Assembly: GCA_944472135.2 (NCBI GenBank)
Contig: OX235267.1
Coordinates: forward strand, 20,877,452-20,941,451
Source: Trichobilharzia regenti
Taxonomy: Eukaryota > Platyhelminthes > Trematoda > Strigeidida > Schistosomatidae
DNA length: 64,000 nt
Direction of reading: 5' to 3'
Shown in pieces: positions 11,313-21,778 of this stretch (positions are counted from its first letter, which is position 1; each line of letters begins with the position of its first letter). Under the pieces are notes generated by a model that saw nothing but the letters and a program-made list of their open reading frames with translations, had not been told where the DNA came from and made no database searches. Made by a program: the position numbers and the translations under genes.

Positions 11313-12544
11313 TTAACATCTTTGTACTTCCGAACACCAATGAATCATTGTCTCTCTTATGTTTTTACCTGTAGTAATATCATTAAATTTCAGTCCTCTG
11401 ACTTCATATGCGTTTCTTCAAAGTGTGAAAACTTGAACTGACGCGATTCAGTACACCTTTTTACAGTAATTCATTAGTCATTCAATTATCTGAAGAGGTT
11501 TAGCCACACTTTTTCATGAAGTAAACTACTTCGAATTTATTCCTAAATCTGCACCCTTTTAGTCTGAATGAAAATCCAGAGCAGAAAATGCGATCAGTCT
11601 TGACTATTGGAGTTGACGGAATGGCGTTTAGAGAAAGTTACTCCTAGACGATTTTAGATGATAGTAATGAATAAATACAAAGTAGCTAGAGTTTATGAAC
11701 AAGGACCATTTGTTTCCAGCTCACTGAACTAATAGTATGGTGTTCAACCTGTGATTTATCGGTCATGGATGATCACTGGCGAAATTTTCGAACTAAGAAG
11801 TAATACTTTAATTTTCATTGTTGAACATCCAAATATCACTGTCCCCTCAAGGAAAACTACTTTAGAATTCTGTTTCACTCGCTTCTCTTACTTGCTTCAT
11901 AATAATTTTGATGAAGTGTTCATGTATCAGTATATAGTTCAAACGTCACAGAAACTAACCACAGATACTGATTAGATTAGGTGAGCATGGTTTGTCTGAA
12001 TACCTCATCAGTTTAACAAAGTAACACTTGATGTAGAGTAAGTAGGCAGATCTCGCGTCCCACTGATGTAATGGATATTGTTTCAAAACAACGAGTTGTG
12101 GATTTTATTTCAACTGGAAAACAGAGGCACTCTAGTGACAAATAGTAAGTAACACGAATCATCTCTCTTAGATTCTCATGTGCAAATAACAAATATAAAT
12201 CTGTTCATCTTGTTTACTAAATAGTTAGTATTATACATAAATTAGTATCTCAGTTGAACAGCTGAAACTAACCTGAAATAAAGTGATTGGTTAAACTAAG
12301 TTGGAAATGAAATATGCTGAACAGTTGTTTCCTTGAGTGCACTTTGTTTTAATTAAGAAAAACAGAATGCGGATCAAATAATTAACAAGTGTTATTTAAG
12401 CATGAAAGTTATTTTTCACTGTATACGTCCAAACCAAGTTCACTTTAAACAGTTTGAAAGCATTTGGGCATCGGGTATATGAAAAGAAAATTTTCTTTGC
12501 TGCAACTGTCTTCCTAATATGAATTATTATAATAGTTTTCGTAC
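11313..12544. other. No gene recognised
   Basis: Low-complexity AT-rich DNA. The small frame at 11751-11975 has no recognisable domain and no splice context that I can support. Confidence 0.4.
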
Positions 12545-12690
12545 TTCACAATGAATCAAAAACAAAACGATATTGTAGCTTTACTGACGTTTCGCTATTT
12601 AATGCTAATAGCTTTATCAAAGTATTATTAAACCAGAATTTAGAAAATCTCAGCTTATATATACAACTTAATAATCGTTCCTCAGCATGA
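12545..12690 (-). repeat. Dispersed repeat A, inverted copy
   Basis: Reverse complement of 5150-5290 over about 140 bp, including TTTACTGACGTTTCGCTATT and TAATGCTAATAGCTTTATCA. It runs into the shared flank GAAAATCTCAGCTTATATAT. Confidence 0.7.
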
Positions 12691-12839
12691 GGTAATTTTT
12701 ACGTTGTAGTCAATTCGGTCAATTGGTAAAGACAATAAAAGTAGGTCCAGATTATTGGATTTGATAAGTGTGTAAAATTATAAAAGCAACGTGTTTACAT
12801 AATGAAATTGCTTATCACATTCGTGTTGATATTGTCATT

Positions 12840-13440
12840 TCATGGGGAAGGGAGGTGTTGTAACTAGGTCAAATTCTGTTTCAGTCCATCATTCAGACTA
12901 TTCAGACAATTTGGATTCCATTTGATAGGAAGTGCTTCTGATATTAGACGTTCTTAGACTTGATTTCTGAAGTTTTTCTGGATTATTTCAATACTGTCAA
13001 AATAAATTTTGTGGCCTGATTTTATAACGTGTAGACATATGGCTGGCTGGTGATTTTTCAAGCTTTTCTAGTTTTCTCGGTGGTCTTACAGATGCTCTAC
13101 ATTGATTATTTCTTCTGATTTTGATTTCTCACGATGTAAATCACATCACATTGCAAGCATATTTCTTTGTAGACACAATTAGATAGAGAATCCTTGGGGA
13201 TTCGGTCTTTCATATGGACAAGGTCGCTTTGCAATGTGTCTGATGTTTTGAAGAAAAAAACTCTGATATTGCGTTAATTGGGTACTCTTCTGATATCGTC
13301 TGACGTTTCTGATCTATATGGAATGACAACCACTGAGGTCCATGTCTTTGGAATATGTTTTCGACTATACTTAATATCGGTGTTGATTTTTCTGATGTTC
13401 TTTGAGTAGTTATTTTTCTTATTTTCACCATACTATTTTA
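12840..13440 (-). mobile_element. Degenerate Penelope-like element, GIY-YIG end
   Basis: The - strand reading gives weak remnants of a PLE C-terminus: GHKIYFDSIEIIQKN, then EALPIKWNPNCLNSLNDG and PPFPHEMTI. It differs from the CSCG-type copies and from the 25-27 kb copy, so it may be a third PLE lineage. Many stops are present. The identification rests on the order of short motifs and is moderate to weak. Confidence 0.4.
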
Positions 13441-13748
13441 CCATATCTGACACAGCTGTTATGTGATGAGAAATCCGTTAGGTATGACACGATCAACTTA
13501 CTGCGGCACTCTAACAAATGGTCCCAGTAGTTTTTGTTTTCCTTTCCCCGTTACTATTACACTGTTGTTCTCATCTTCTATCACACACCAAATTTATATT
13601 TCATATCCTGTGGTGCATTGTTTGAAATGTAAACGCTACGCTGTTGTTTTTATTTTTTTTTATTTATCTTTTTTTGGCGTTGCTTTTTGATTTTTGATTT
13701 TAAAAATCTTATAAAATTTATGAGGTAATTAGATGCAATATATTGTAA

Positions 13749-13815
13749 TGCACGCTGAAAATTCCATACCTGTACCACAAATACTGTTTGGAATAAAGCT
13801 GTTATTATTATTATT
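13749..13815 (+). repeat. tRNA-SINE 3' fragment
   Basis: CACGCTGAAAATTCCATACC, TGTACCACAAATACTG and GGAATAAAGCTG match the 3' body of the tRNA-derived SINE copies. It is followed by a TTA microsatellite tail and lacks the tRNA head (5' truncation). Confidence 0.65.
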
Positions 13816-14011
13816 GAAAGTTTCAGTGGTGTTTGATTTTCTTCTTTTTCTTTCTCATCCGTTATCAAAGATTGTGCTCATCTAAGAAGACTTGATACCA
13901 CGGATACATTTTCGCTGCTGGGGTTTGATGATCCGAAGTCTAAATATTTTTTGGAGTGGGTTTTCTTCCTGATTACAGATACATTAAAATATCCAGTATA
14001 AACGTTCCCTG

Positions 14012-14701
14012 GTGAAATGTTTGTTCTCAAGGGCTCGAAAAATATGTACGAGTGACACTTTGATGGATGAGCTTCGACATATACATTCAGTTTTACTAGC
14101 CAATGGTTATCCAGAAAACTTCATCAGTTGTCACGGTAAGGATAGACCACATCCTGAAAAGACAGCTTCTGTACCAAAGAAAGCCATCTTTATTAATCTA
14201 CCATTCAAGGGCGACCAGATTATGCAGTTGACAGCTCAAAGACTTCGGTCAGCCATCAAACGCACATTCTACGCCGCATCTCTTTTTCTCACTTGCCGAA
14301 CATTTTCGATCCCTGTACCTACGATTAAAGGACGAAATTCTGTGGACTCTACTTCAAACTGTATCTACAAGTTCACCTGCAGCTGCGGTGACACCTATAT
14401 AGGCAGAACTAACAGAATGTTCCAATGTCGTCGAAATGAACATGTTCCAAAATGGCTAGTAAATCATATCGAAAATCCTAACGCGATTAATCTTAGTAGA
14501 AATCCAGCATCATCCATTGCAAAACACTTATTAATGTCTGGTCACAAAATCAATATTAATGACTGTTTCACAATTATTTCACATAACTCTAATTCAAGGT
14601 TATTGAAGGTGATGGAAGCACTTTGGATTAATCACATACAGCCTAAACTGTTTATACAAAAATCAATAGACTTCAATCTTCGCCCACCCTGGACTACATG
14701 A
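14012..14701 (+). CDS. Penelope-like element GIY-YIG endonuclease ORF (5'-truncated)
   Basis: A 229-codon uninterrupted frame. Residues about 1-45 (RARKICTSDTLMDEL, then LLANGYPENFI) match the end of the PLE reverse transcriptase thumb. Residues about 115-175 form the GIY-YIG nuclease start: CIYKFTCSCGDTYIGRT with a Cys pair, then NEHVPKWL. SSIAKHLLMSGHKI follows, then the C-terminal EALWINHIQPKL. In a full PLE this nuclease nicks the target for target-primed reverse transcription. The RT palm is missing upstream, so this is a 5'-truncated copy, but its frame is intact, unlike the sister copies at 4.0, 9.4, 15.4 and 27.7 kb. The first ATG lies inside the domain and is not a true start. It is probably not expressed. 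Confidence 0.8.
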   Translation: MKCLFSRARKICTSDTLMDELRHIHSVLLANGYPENFISCHGKDRPHPEKTASVPKKAIFINLPFKGDQIMQLTAQRLRSAIKRTFYAASLFLTCRTFSIPVPTIKGRNSVDSTSNCIYKFTCSCGDTYIGRTNRMFQCRRNEHVPKWLVNHIENPNAINLSRNPASSIAKHLLMSGHKININDCFTIISHNSNSRLLKVMEALWINHIQPKLFIQKSIDFNLRPPWTT

Positions 14702-15399
14702 CCTATCTAAATATGATTGGTCATTAGTATGTACTTTTGTTTTTATTTAACTGAGTAATTTTCATGAACTTTATTTTATCATTGTTAACCATGTTAGTTG
14801 TAAAGCGGTTGTAAAGAAACTACGAAATGATATCATCTCGCGAAATTTGTCTTCTTAATGCCTTATTCAAATTAAAATATCCGTTTTCCTACCTCTCAAC
14901 GTTTTCACTAAATGAAACGGATACACGAATTCCCCCAAATGAATTTGAACAAAGTAATGATAACAGATGGAGTAGGATAAAACGGATTCATTTTATGCGT
15001 TCATATCTTCTTAACTGTACACAATTTTAATACACTGGAGATAAGATATGTAACAATAATTAAGAATAACCATGACATAAAGATGAATCAAAATGTTCAC
15101 TTAATTACTGTAACACACTTTATCTTCAATGAGCTAAATTTCCATACAGTTGGGAAGATTCCGATGAAATAAAATGGATCCACTTATTTCGGTCCATTTA
15201 TCATTATTGCTTTGTTTAAATGAAAAGACATCAAACTACATATGCTATTTTAATACACAGAAAAATAATAAACTATCCATGTTGTGGCATAAATCACACT
15301 TAAAAGCATGAAAACATCAAATATTACTTAGTTTACTGAAATGTTAATTTTTAATTGATTAATAATGTCCCGGGAACTTAGCCTTCTGTGATTGGGAAA
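14702..15399. other. PLE tail, then no gene recognised
   Basis: The first 100 bases are probably the 3' UTR of the PLE ORF. The remainder is AT-rich with no supported feature. Confidence 0.4.
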
Positions 15400-16930
15400 A
15401 CACACAAGTGTGTCTAAATCAAGATTTGGTAAAAAAGGTCAATAATTCGATGTTAGACCACCACCTGGTCCAGACAAGCCATTAAGCTAACACTGAAGAA
15501 TCTTTTTCTATCATCAATTGGACACCAAATAAACTACCAAAAGCCTCTAGGCACCAAATATTTCAAAGATCAGAGGTCATTGTGATTCTCTTAAAAAACC
15601 AGAGCTCCATGTGCTAAAGGAACAGGTCCAGCCACTATTGCTACCCCAGCCTGCTGTGGAACCTATAGATTCATAAATTCTGTATTATTTTCATAGTTAA
15701 TCTGCTACTCATTTCAGTGTTGTATTTATCAATTGTATCACTTATAGATCGTTTTGAACTCTATTATTATTACTCCCTTGGATTCCTATGGAACATAGGG
15801 CTCCAACAGAACACTTCCACTTTGTTCTGTTTTCTGTAGTCCTCTTCAGCTGGGTCCACGATAGCTCAAACTCTCTCATCTCCTCCTCGCCACATGATCT
15901 CCTTCATGTCACTCTAGGACGGACCACTCGTCGTTTCCCATTTGGATTCCACTCTAGCGATGGCTTTCATTCCGCGTGATGTCGTTCGGCGGCCTCCTCA
16001 ATGTATGCCCGATCCATCTCCATTTTTTCTCACTTATTTGTTGAGTGATCGGCTCTTGGTTGCTTTGTTCATTTCCAGAGTTTCTTGTTGCTAATTCTTT
16101 CTGGCCGGCATTTGATCTTCAGTATGGAACCAGAGACGGAGACAGTTGTTCATAAAAGTCTCCACTAGCCTGTTGGAAATCTTTTTTGTGACACGCATTG
16201 CAAGTTTCTGACCCCTATAGAAGAACTGGCTGACTGACTTCATATTTGGGCTGAAAATGTGAATATTGTTCTTTATGCTGACTGAGTGCAGAAGATTTCC
16301 AGACTGGTTTCAGATTGATGAAGGCGTATCTTGCCGTTACGATTATGGCTGCCTTTGACATCTAAATCCTTTCCGACTGTCTGTTGTTGAAACTGTACTT
16401 CCTAGATAAGTGAAAGAGGTATCACCTCCGTCTTCTCAGTGTTCACCTGCAGTCTTGTCTTCGCTACCAGCTTCTTTTGCCAGTTTTTTGGTTTTCTCCT
16501 GTAAGTTTTCGAGTTTGTGTGACATTGAACATAAATCACCCATGCGCGAAATCTAGATATTCTGAAGTCCCCTTATCAGTGGTCCAAAGTATTCCTGTCT
16601 CCTCGTTCCCCACAAACAATCTGACGTATAATCCAGTCCACCACAATTAAGAATATCATTGGTGATAACAGACAAGCAGCCTTGTCTTATTCCTGTATTC
16701 ACTTCGGAAGCTTTGCTGAGCTTTCTGTTGTAGATCATGTGACACTGTCATATAGCCAGCTGTTGAATGAGATTAGTTAGACTGCAATCTACTGATACTA
16801 TTGATTCAATATTATTTGAAACACTATTGTTGTTAACAAAAATAACCCTGCAATTATTGTAGGAATAAAACTGTAAAGCGTGATGAAGAAGAAGTTATCG
16901 AAAAGAATATTCTTTGTTCACTAATGAGTA
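15400..16930 (+). mobile_element. Penelope-like element 3' end split by a LINE
   Basis: 15440-15680 resembles the C-terminal part and start of the tail of the 9.4-kb PLE copy (CGATGTTAGACCAC, CTACCCCAGCCTGC, CTATAGATTCATAAATTC). The tail resumes after the insertion at about 16796 and ends with GAAGTTATCGAAAAGAATAT and TCTTTGTTC at 16920, as in the 10.2-kb copy. The intervening 15785-16795 belongs to an antisense RTE LINE, which gives a clear order of insertion. Confidence 0.65.
15785..16795 (-). mobile_element. RTE-like LINE 3' end (antisense)
   Basis: The low-coordinate end (GGAACATAGGGCTCCAAC) is the reverse complement of the RTE 3' end seen at 28980 and 39365. Further in, a - strand frame at 16553-16738 holds the RT fragment KASEVNTGIRQGCL of the RTE reverse transcriptase. 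It is 5'-truncated and frame-broken. It lies inside a PLE tail. Confidence 0.65.
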
Positions 16931-18639
16931 TATTGATTTTTTCAAAATTAAAATTCTGCATATGGTCTTAGTAACTTAGATCCATAGACTTGTTCCCGGT
17001 AAGAAACAATTTCTTTTCACGCCCCAGTCAATGTCATTACTGATGAAGGTAAGGACCATAATCTGAACCGTGAATCAGCAAAATAATTTAATTCGATGAT
17101 CAAACATTGGATAATGAACTTGCAGTATTTTACTTAGCCTGAATCACTTATTTAGTATAAATTTTTTGCATATTTGTTTATCTTTTCGATTAATAGTGAA
17201 ATCCTTTTAACACTATCTATTTTATTGAATATACTAGGGTATAAATGAACAATACTTGCTTGATTGCAAGATAAGAATGTAACGAATCTGAAATTATGTT
17301 TTAGATTACTGAGCAATCACCTTCAAGAGAAGTAAAAACTGTGTATACATTAAGGGGTTATTTACTTAATTGCCAACCGATGAGAAGCTTGTTCACCACA
17401 CCATATTCCTGTAAACTGGAATAATATCAATACCAAACACTCATTCATACACAAAGTTTTCTAATCGACTGTTAACCTAGCAATCTTAAACAGCTTTGGT
17501 TAGTAATCTGGTCCGACGTACCGAGAGTGTTACTGTTCCTGTAGTAAGTGAACCAAACTAAAATACTACACCAAGTAAACTGGTATCAACTGCTTTTAAA
17601 TCTCTCGGGGTATTTTATGCCAGAAGGCTATATGAATTAGTAATCTGTAGGTGTTCAACAACCATTACACCAGTTACTCAATCAAATTAACCTGATCCAG
17701 TCAAAATTGATCTGAACTCAAGAAAGAGAGGTAGAGAGGGAGAACAAGAGCAAAAAAATGACTATTACTTTGGTTATTAGATTGTTATTAAAGAGGAACT
17801 CTAAGAAAAGCTGTAGGTTTGCTTCCGTTCATTATAAGACAATGAATGACACATCCATTTACAAATGTATTTCACTATGAAATTTGTTCACTGTTTGGAC
17901 TGTATTATGGAAAATGGATTCTGTAGTTTTAGACAAGCTACCTTGATGATTTTATGATTTGCCATCAACAAACACGCTTATAAACATAATCCATAAATTC
18001 GTGCATTTAAACAAGCAAGATAAGTGGGAGAAAAGCAAAAGAAATAAAATTAATGAGATAACATCATTATCATTAATTAATTAAGTGATTAGTTAATTAA
18101 TTATTTAATTGTCGTTTATTTGAATTGATTATTGGGAAAAAATAACTGATTGATAGACATTGATAATTGAACGGAATTTACAGCTCTTAGTGTTTATGTT
18201 TTTCTCACTAAACTGTTTATCTTTTCCAAGACACTATTTTGTATAATTGATGGTACAGGTCATATAAGGTTAAGTATGTTGACTGTGTATGATTATTGAC
18301 AACAGTATGCTTTATTTTATTATATGCTTGTTTTAATGGACAGGGAGTTATGAATAAAGTGAATACTTATCTTTGAATCTATCATGAATGCTAAGTTATT
18401 AGATTTCTGGTAATTTAAATGACTTCAGACACAGTATCATCATGAGTTAGAAATAACTAGTGAACAAGTGAAAATTAGAAACACCGGTACTAGATAGGTC
18501 TATTCAGCTGGAAAACTTTCACTGCTGGGTATCAATAAATAAGAAAAAATCTACAGTTGAGGTTTGTTGGATCATAAAATTTCTTTTCAGAATAAAACCT
18601 TGATAAGAAGATATGCGTCATCCCATGCTTAAATATGAC
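16931..18639. other. No gene recognised
   Basis: AT-rich, with a TTAATTAA-rich, locally self-complementary patch at about 18070-18115. No coding or RNA gene is supported. Confidence 0.4.
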
Positions 18640-19700
18640 AAATATAAGGAGTTCCGCAGCTGAACTTTTTGCTAACACTGATCATTCTATCTGAATGAAC
18701 TAATCCTTCAAAGTAATCTACAAAGTGAAGAGCAACCTACCAAAAGCAATACGCCTTCGTCTCTGTTGCATTGTTAAAACTTTATCCATTCAGTTAGAGA
18801 AACTGTAGGTTTGCGTAGAAAAGGGAATTATTCAACCACTTTTACTATCATGGCAACAATCCAGTTGTTTTCTACAAACTTGATTTCATTTCCTTCATTT
18901 CTATGTGCATCCTGGTTACGACTCATTCATTAAATTATTCGTCTTATTACGTAATTTTAGTATTTTTATTCAGCCCTTCTTATGCTTTGACTAATATTAA
19001 AATTTATGATTCTTACTACTCACCACTTTTTTTTACTACTCTCATTCATGTGAAAAATCGTTTATAGTTGCTATTGTACAGCCAAAGGTAATGAATTCTC
19101 CAAGAAGAGCCTTTTTGCTGGACTAGTTGTTTTTTACTACCTGGATGGGGATTATTCACGAAATATCTCCTCACCGACACAATGATAAAGATAATATATA
19201 CGAAAGGTGACTTGCCAGCTGATATCCTAAAAAGAGAAGGCTATAGATTTCTCATTGAAGTACATTCTTCCAATAGATGCTGAGATTAATATCTCTTGTC
19301 ATTCAGTATTCATTAACACCACCAAAGATACACTCTTTCATGTTCGTCTATTGGGTTGTCTCCTCCTATGAAGCAAGGAAATTCAAGTCATTCGTAAAGT
19401 CTTATCACAAAGCACTAAGTAGTATTGTCTTACCTAATCTGAATGTTGAAATAGTTAGTCGATTGAAAGTTCGATAACTGGACATATTCTCAACACTGGT
19501 CATTCAGTTTCGAGAGATATTACTTCCAAGGTTATTTATAAAGTAAAGAGAAATATCCTAAAGATGAAAGGCATACTCATATTCTGTATTGCCAAAACAC
19601 TAATCATCTACATGGAGAAGCCTATTCTATGCACACACAAAATCTGAAGCAACCAATTCTTCTGTCTTGTTCTAGATTTCAATTTACCTTAAAAGTCTCT
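18640..19700 (+). mobile_element. Scattered Penelope-like element fragments
   Basis: 18715-18850 matches the 5' part of the 9.4-kb PLE copy (GCAATACGCCTTCGTCTC against GCAATACGCTTTCGTCTC-like text, then GGGAATTATTCAACCACTTT). 19480-19560 matches 28060-28125 of another copy (TCAACACTGGTCATTCA, then TTATAAAGT). The copies are strongly decayed with no usable frame, and borders are approximate. Confidence 0.5.
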
Positions 19701-20240
19701 TAATATCCTTTGTAATTATTCATGGTCATTTGTTCTCTTCACCTCTTAGTTGTTATCCACTCATAGATGTTTATATTCTTTTAATAATTACATCTGACTT
19801 TCTAGATGATACATCATTATAGGGCAACCACTGATGCGAATTCACTCATTTCCATAATATTTCCATTATATTTTTATTAACACTCTACCGCTCAACCACC
19901 GATGCAAATCAATACACTAAACGTATCTAATAAAAAATGTATACAAACGCTGTTGCACAGTTGTGTGGATTAAGTCGCTGGAAAGGGACTCTTCACTGAT
20001 CTGCTTGCTCATCTGTTTTTAATGTCCCAGTAGGTATCTTTAGCATACTTCTTCATTCATAGGATTTTCGTCATCAGTCTGGAAGTCATATTCAGTACAC
20101 ATTAACAGGGAAGTAAATGCTGTAAACTTTTCACCAATATTTACAGGAATAATAATCAAACTGAGTTCGGAAAAAATTAGAGGCATTATATAGCATCACT
20201 AAGGAAACCTGTCTGGAGGAACATTGGGACTCTTTGAAAG
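19701..20240. other. No gene recognised
   Basis: AT-rich spacer upstream of an RTE LINE relic. No gene is supported. Confidence 0.4.
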
Positions 20241-21445
20241 TGATGTTGTTGGAAATCTTTATAGCTGCCTTAGGAAGAAAGATGAGACAAGACAAGGAAT
20301 GACTCTTAATGGACAAGTGAAAGCTAATAGAGGAGAGAAGGGTGGTAAAATAGAAAATGAACCAGTCCAAAGATGGACAACCAAAGGAAAAACTGAGTTC
20401 TGTGTACAACCCAATGTATAAAAGAAGTAAAGAAGAGTGTCAGGAAAGAAAAAAGACAATTCCACGACACAGTGAAGCATAATAGACTTCAGACAAAACA
20501 GATTTCAAAACATTACTTCAGATAGCCAGGTCACCAGCCGGGAAGAAACCAGTACACATGGAAACAAGTTAGCAAAGAGGAGGAAAAAGGAAACAGTTAG
20601 TTGATCACTTCTAAGGACTCCCTAACTGACCATTTCCTGCAACACGTTCAGAGTTATCGCCAACAACACTCATAGAAATGCCAGTGGACATCAACTCTCC
20701 AACGAAAGCAGAAGTCTTGGATGCAGTCAAGCTACTGAAAGCTGTCCCTGAAGTCAGCAGGAAAGGATGGAATTCCCCCCAGAAGCAGTAAAAACGGACG
20801 CAAAGACCTCAGCGTATATACTGACATCACTATTTCACAAAGCTTGGAAAAAAGGAAAGGTACCTACCAACTGGAAGAAGAGCTAACTTATGAAACTACC
20901 AAAATAAGGCAAGTTAATCCTCTTTAAGAACTGATGCAAAATCGTGCATCTATGTACGCCGATTAAAATACTAAGTCTTGTCATCCTGGAGAGACCAAAC
21001 GATGCACCGGATGTAAACGTTTGCCCAGAACAAGCTGGATCCAGGAAGATTAAGTCATGTGCTGATCAAATAACAACGCTACGCATCATCATCAAACAGA
21101 GCATAGAATGGCAGTCAGATTTCTATATCAACTTCATCAGCTTTGAAGGGATGTCAACCTCATCCAATGGCTATATAGTGATGCCACATGTCAAGTGTAT
21201 CGAAACGCGAAACTAAGCAAAGCCTTTGAAATGAAGATGGGAGTTACACAAAGCTGCGTACAACCACCAATGGTATTCCTGATTGTGATGGGCTGGAGAT
21301 TGTGTGAGGGGAGGGGAGATGGTAGCTTATGGGTAATCGTAAAGCCAGATAAAAAGGACTGGAAAAAATCTCATGAAATGGCAATGTGCAGTTGAAGTCC
21401 TATTTTCCACTTGGAACCTAGGGGAATAATAATAATAGGCTTGGA
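20240..21445 (+). mobile_element. RTE-like LINE relic with RT remnants
   Basis: Broken frames give successive reverse-transcriptase blocks: EAVKTDAKTSAYILTSL, FHKAWKKGKVPTNWKKS, VILERPNDAPDV, PEQAGSRKIKSCADQITTLR and IEWQSDFYINFISFEGM (the last should carry the first catalytic Asp of the palm). Then come KLSKAFEMKMGVTQSC and a jump at about 21300 to the 3' end near 21390-21445, with an AATAATAATA tail. The rest of the palm and the thumb are deleted. Many stops show an old copy. Confidence 0.7.
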
Positions 21446-21586
21446 TGCGAGGTGAGGTTGCTGAGTAACTATTTTTTCTTAACTGATTTTTCAACGGAAA
21501 TCCAGACAAAAACCAAGTAAATCGAGTTGCGGATAAAAACTCAGTATGAGAAGACCAGTAAAACTACTGTTATTTTTTTCAAGTCT

Positions 21587-21778
21587 GCGTCGATGGCACA
21601 GTGGTTAGGACTCTCGCCGACCATGCACATGGCCCGGGGTTCGATCTCCTGCCGACGCACACCCGATATCTATGGTCGGCCAGCAAAATTTGGGCTATCG
21701 ATATCACATGCTGAAAATTCTATACTTGTACCGAAAATACAGTGTGGCATCAAGCTGTGATCAAAAATAAAATAATAC
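21587..21778 (+). repeat. tRNA-derived SINE, copy 2
   Basis: The head GCGTCGATGGCACAGTGGTT has the A box, GGGGTTCGATCTCC the B box, and the body and tail match the copies at 4848, 40160 and 42232. It inserts just downstream of the RTE relic. Confidence 0.85.
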
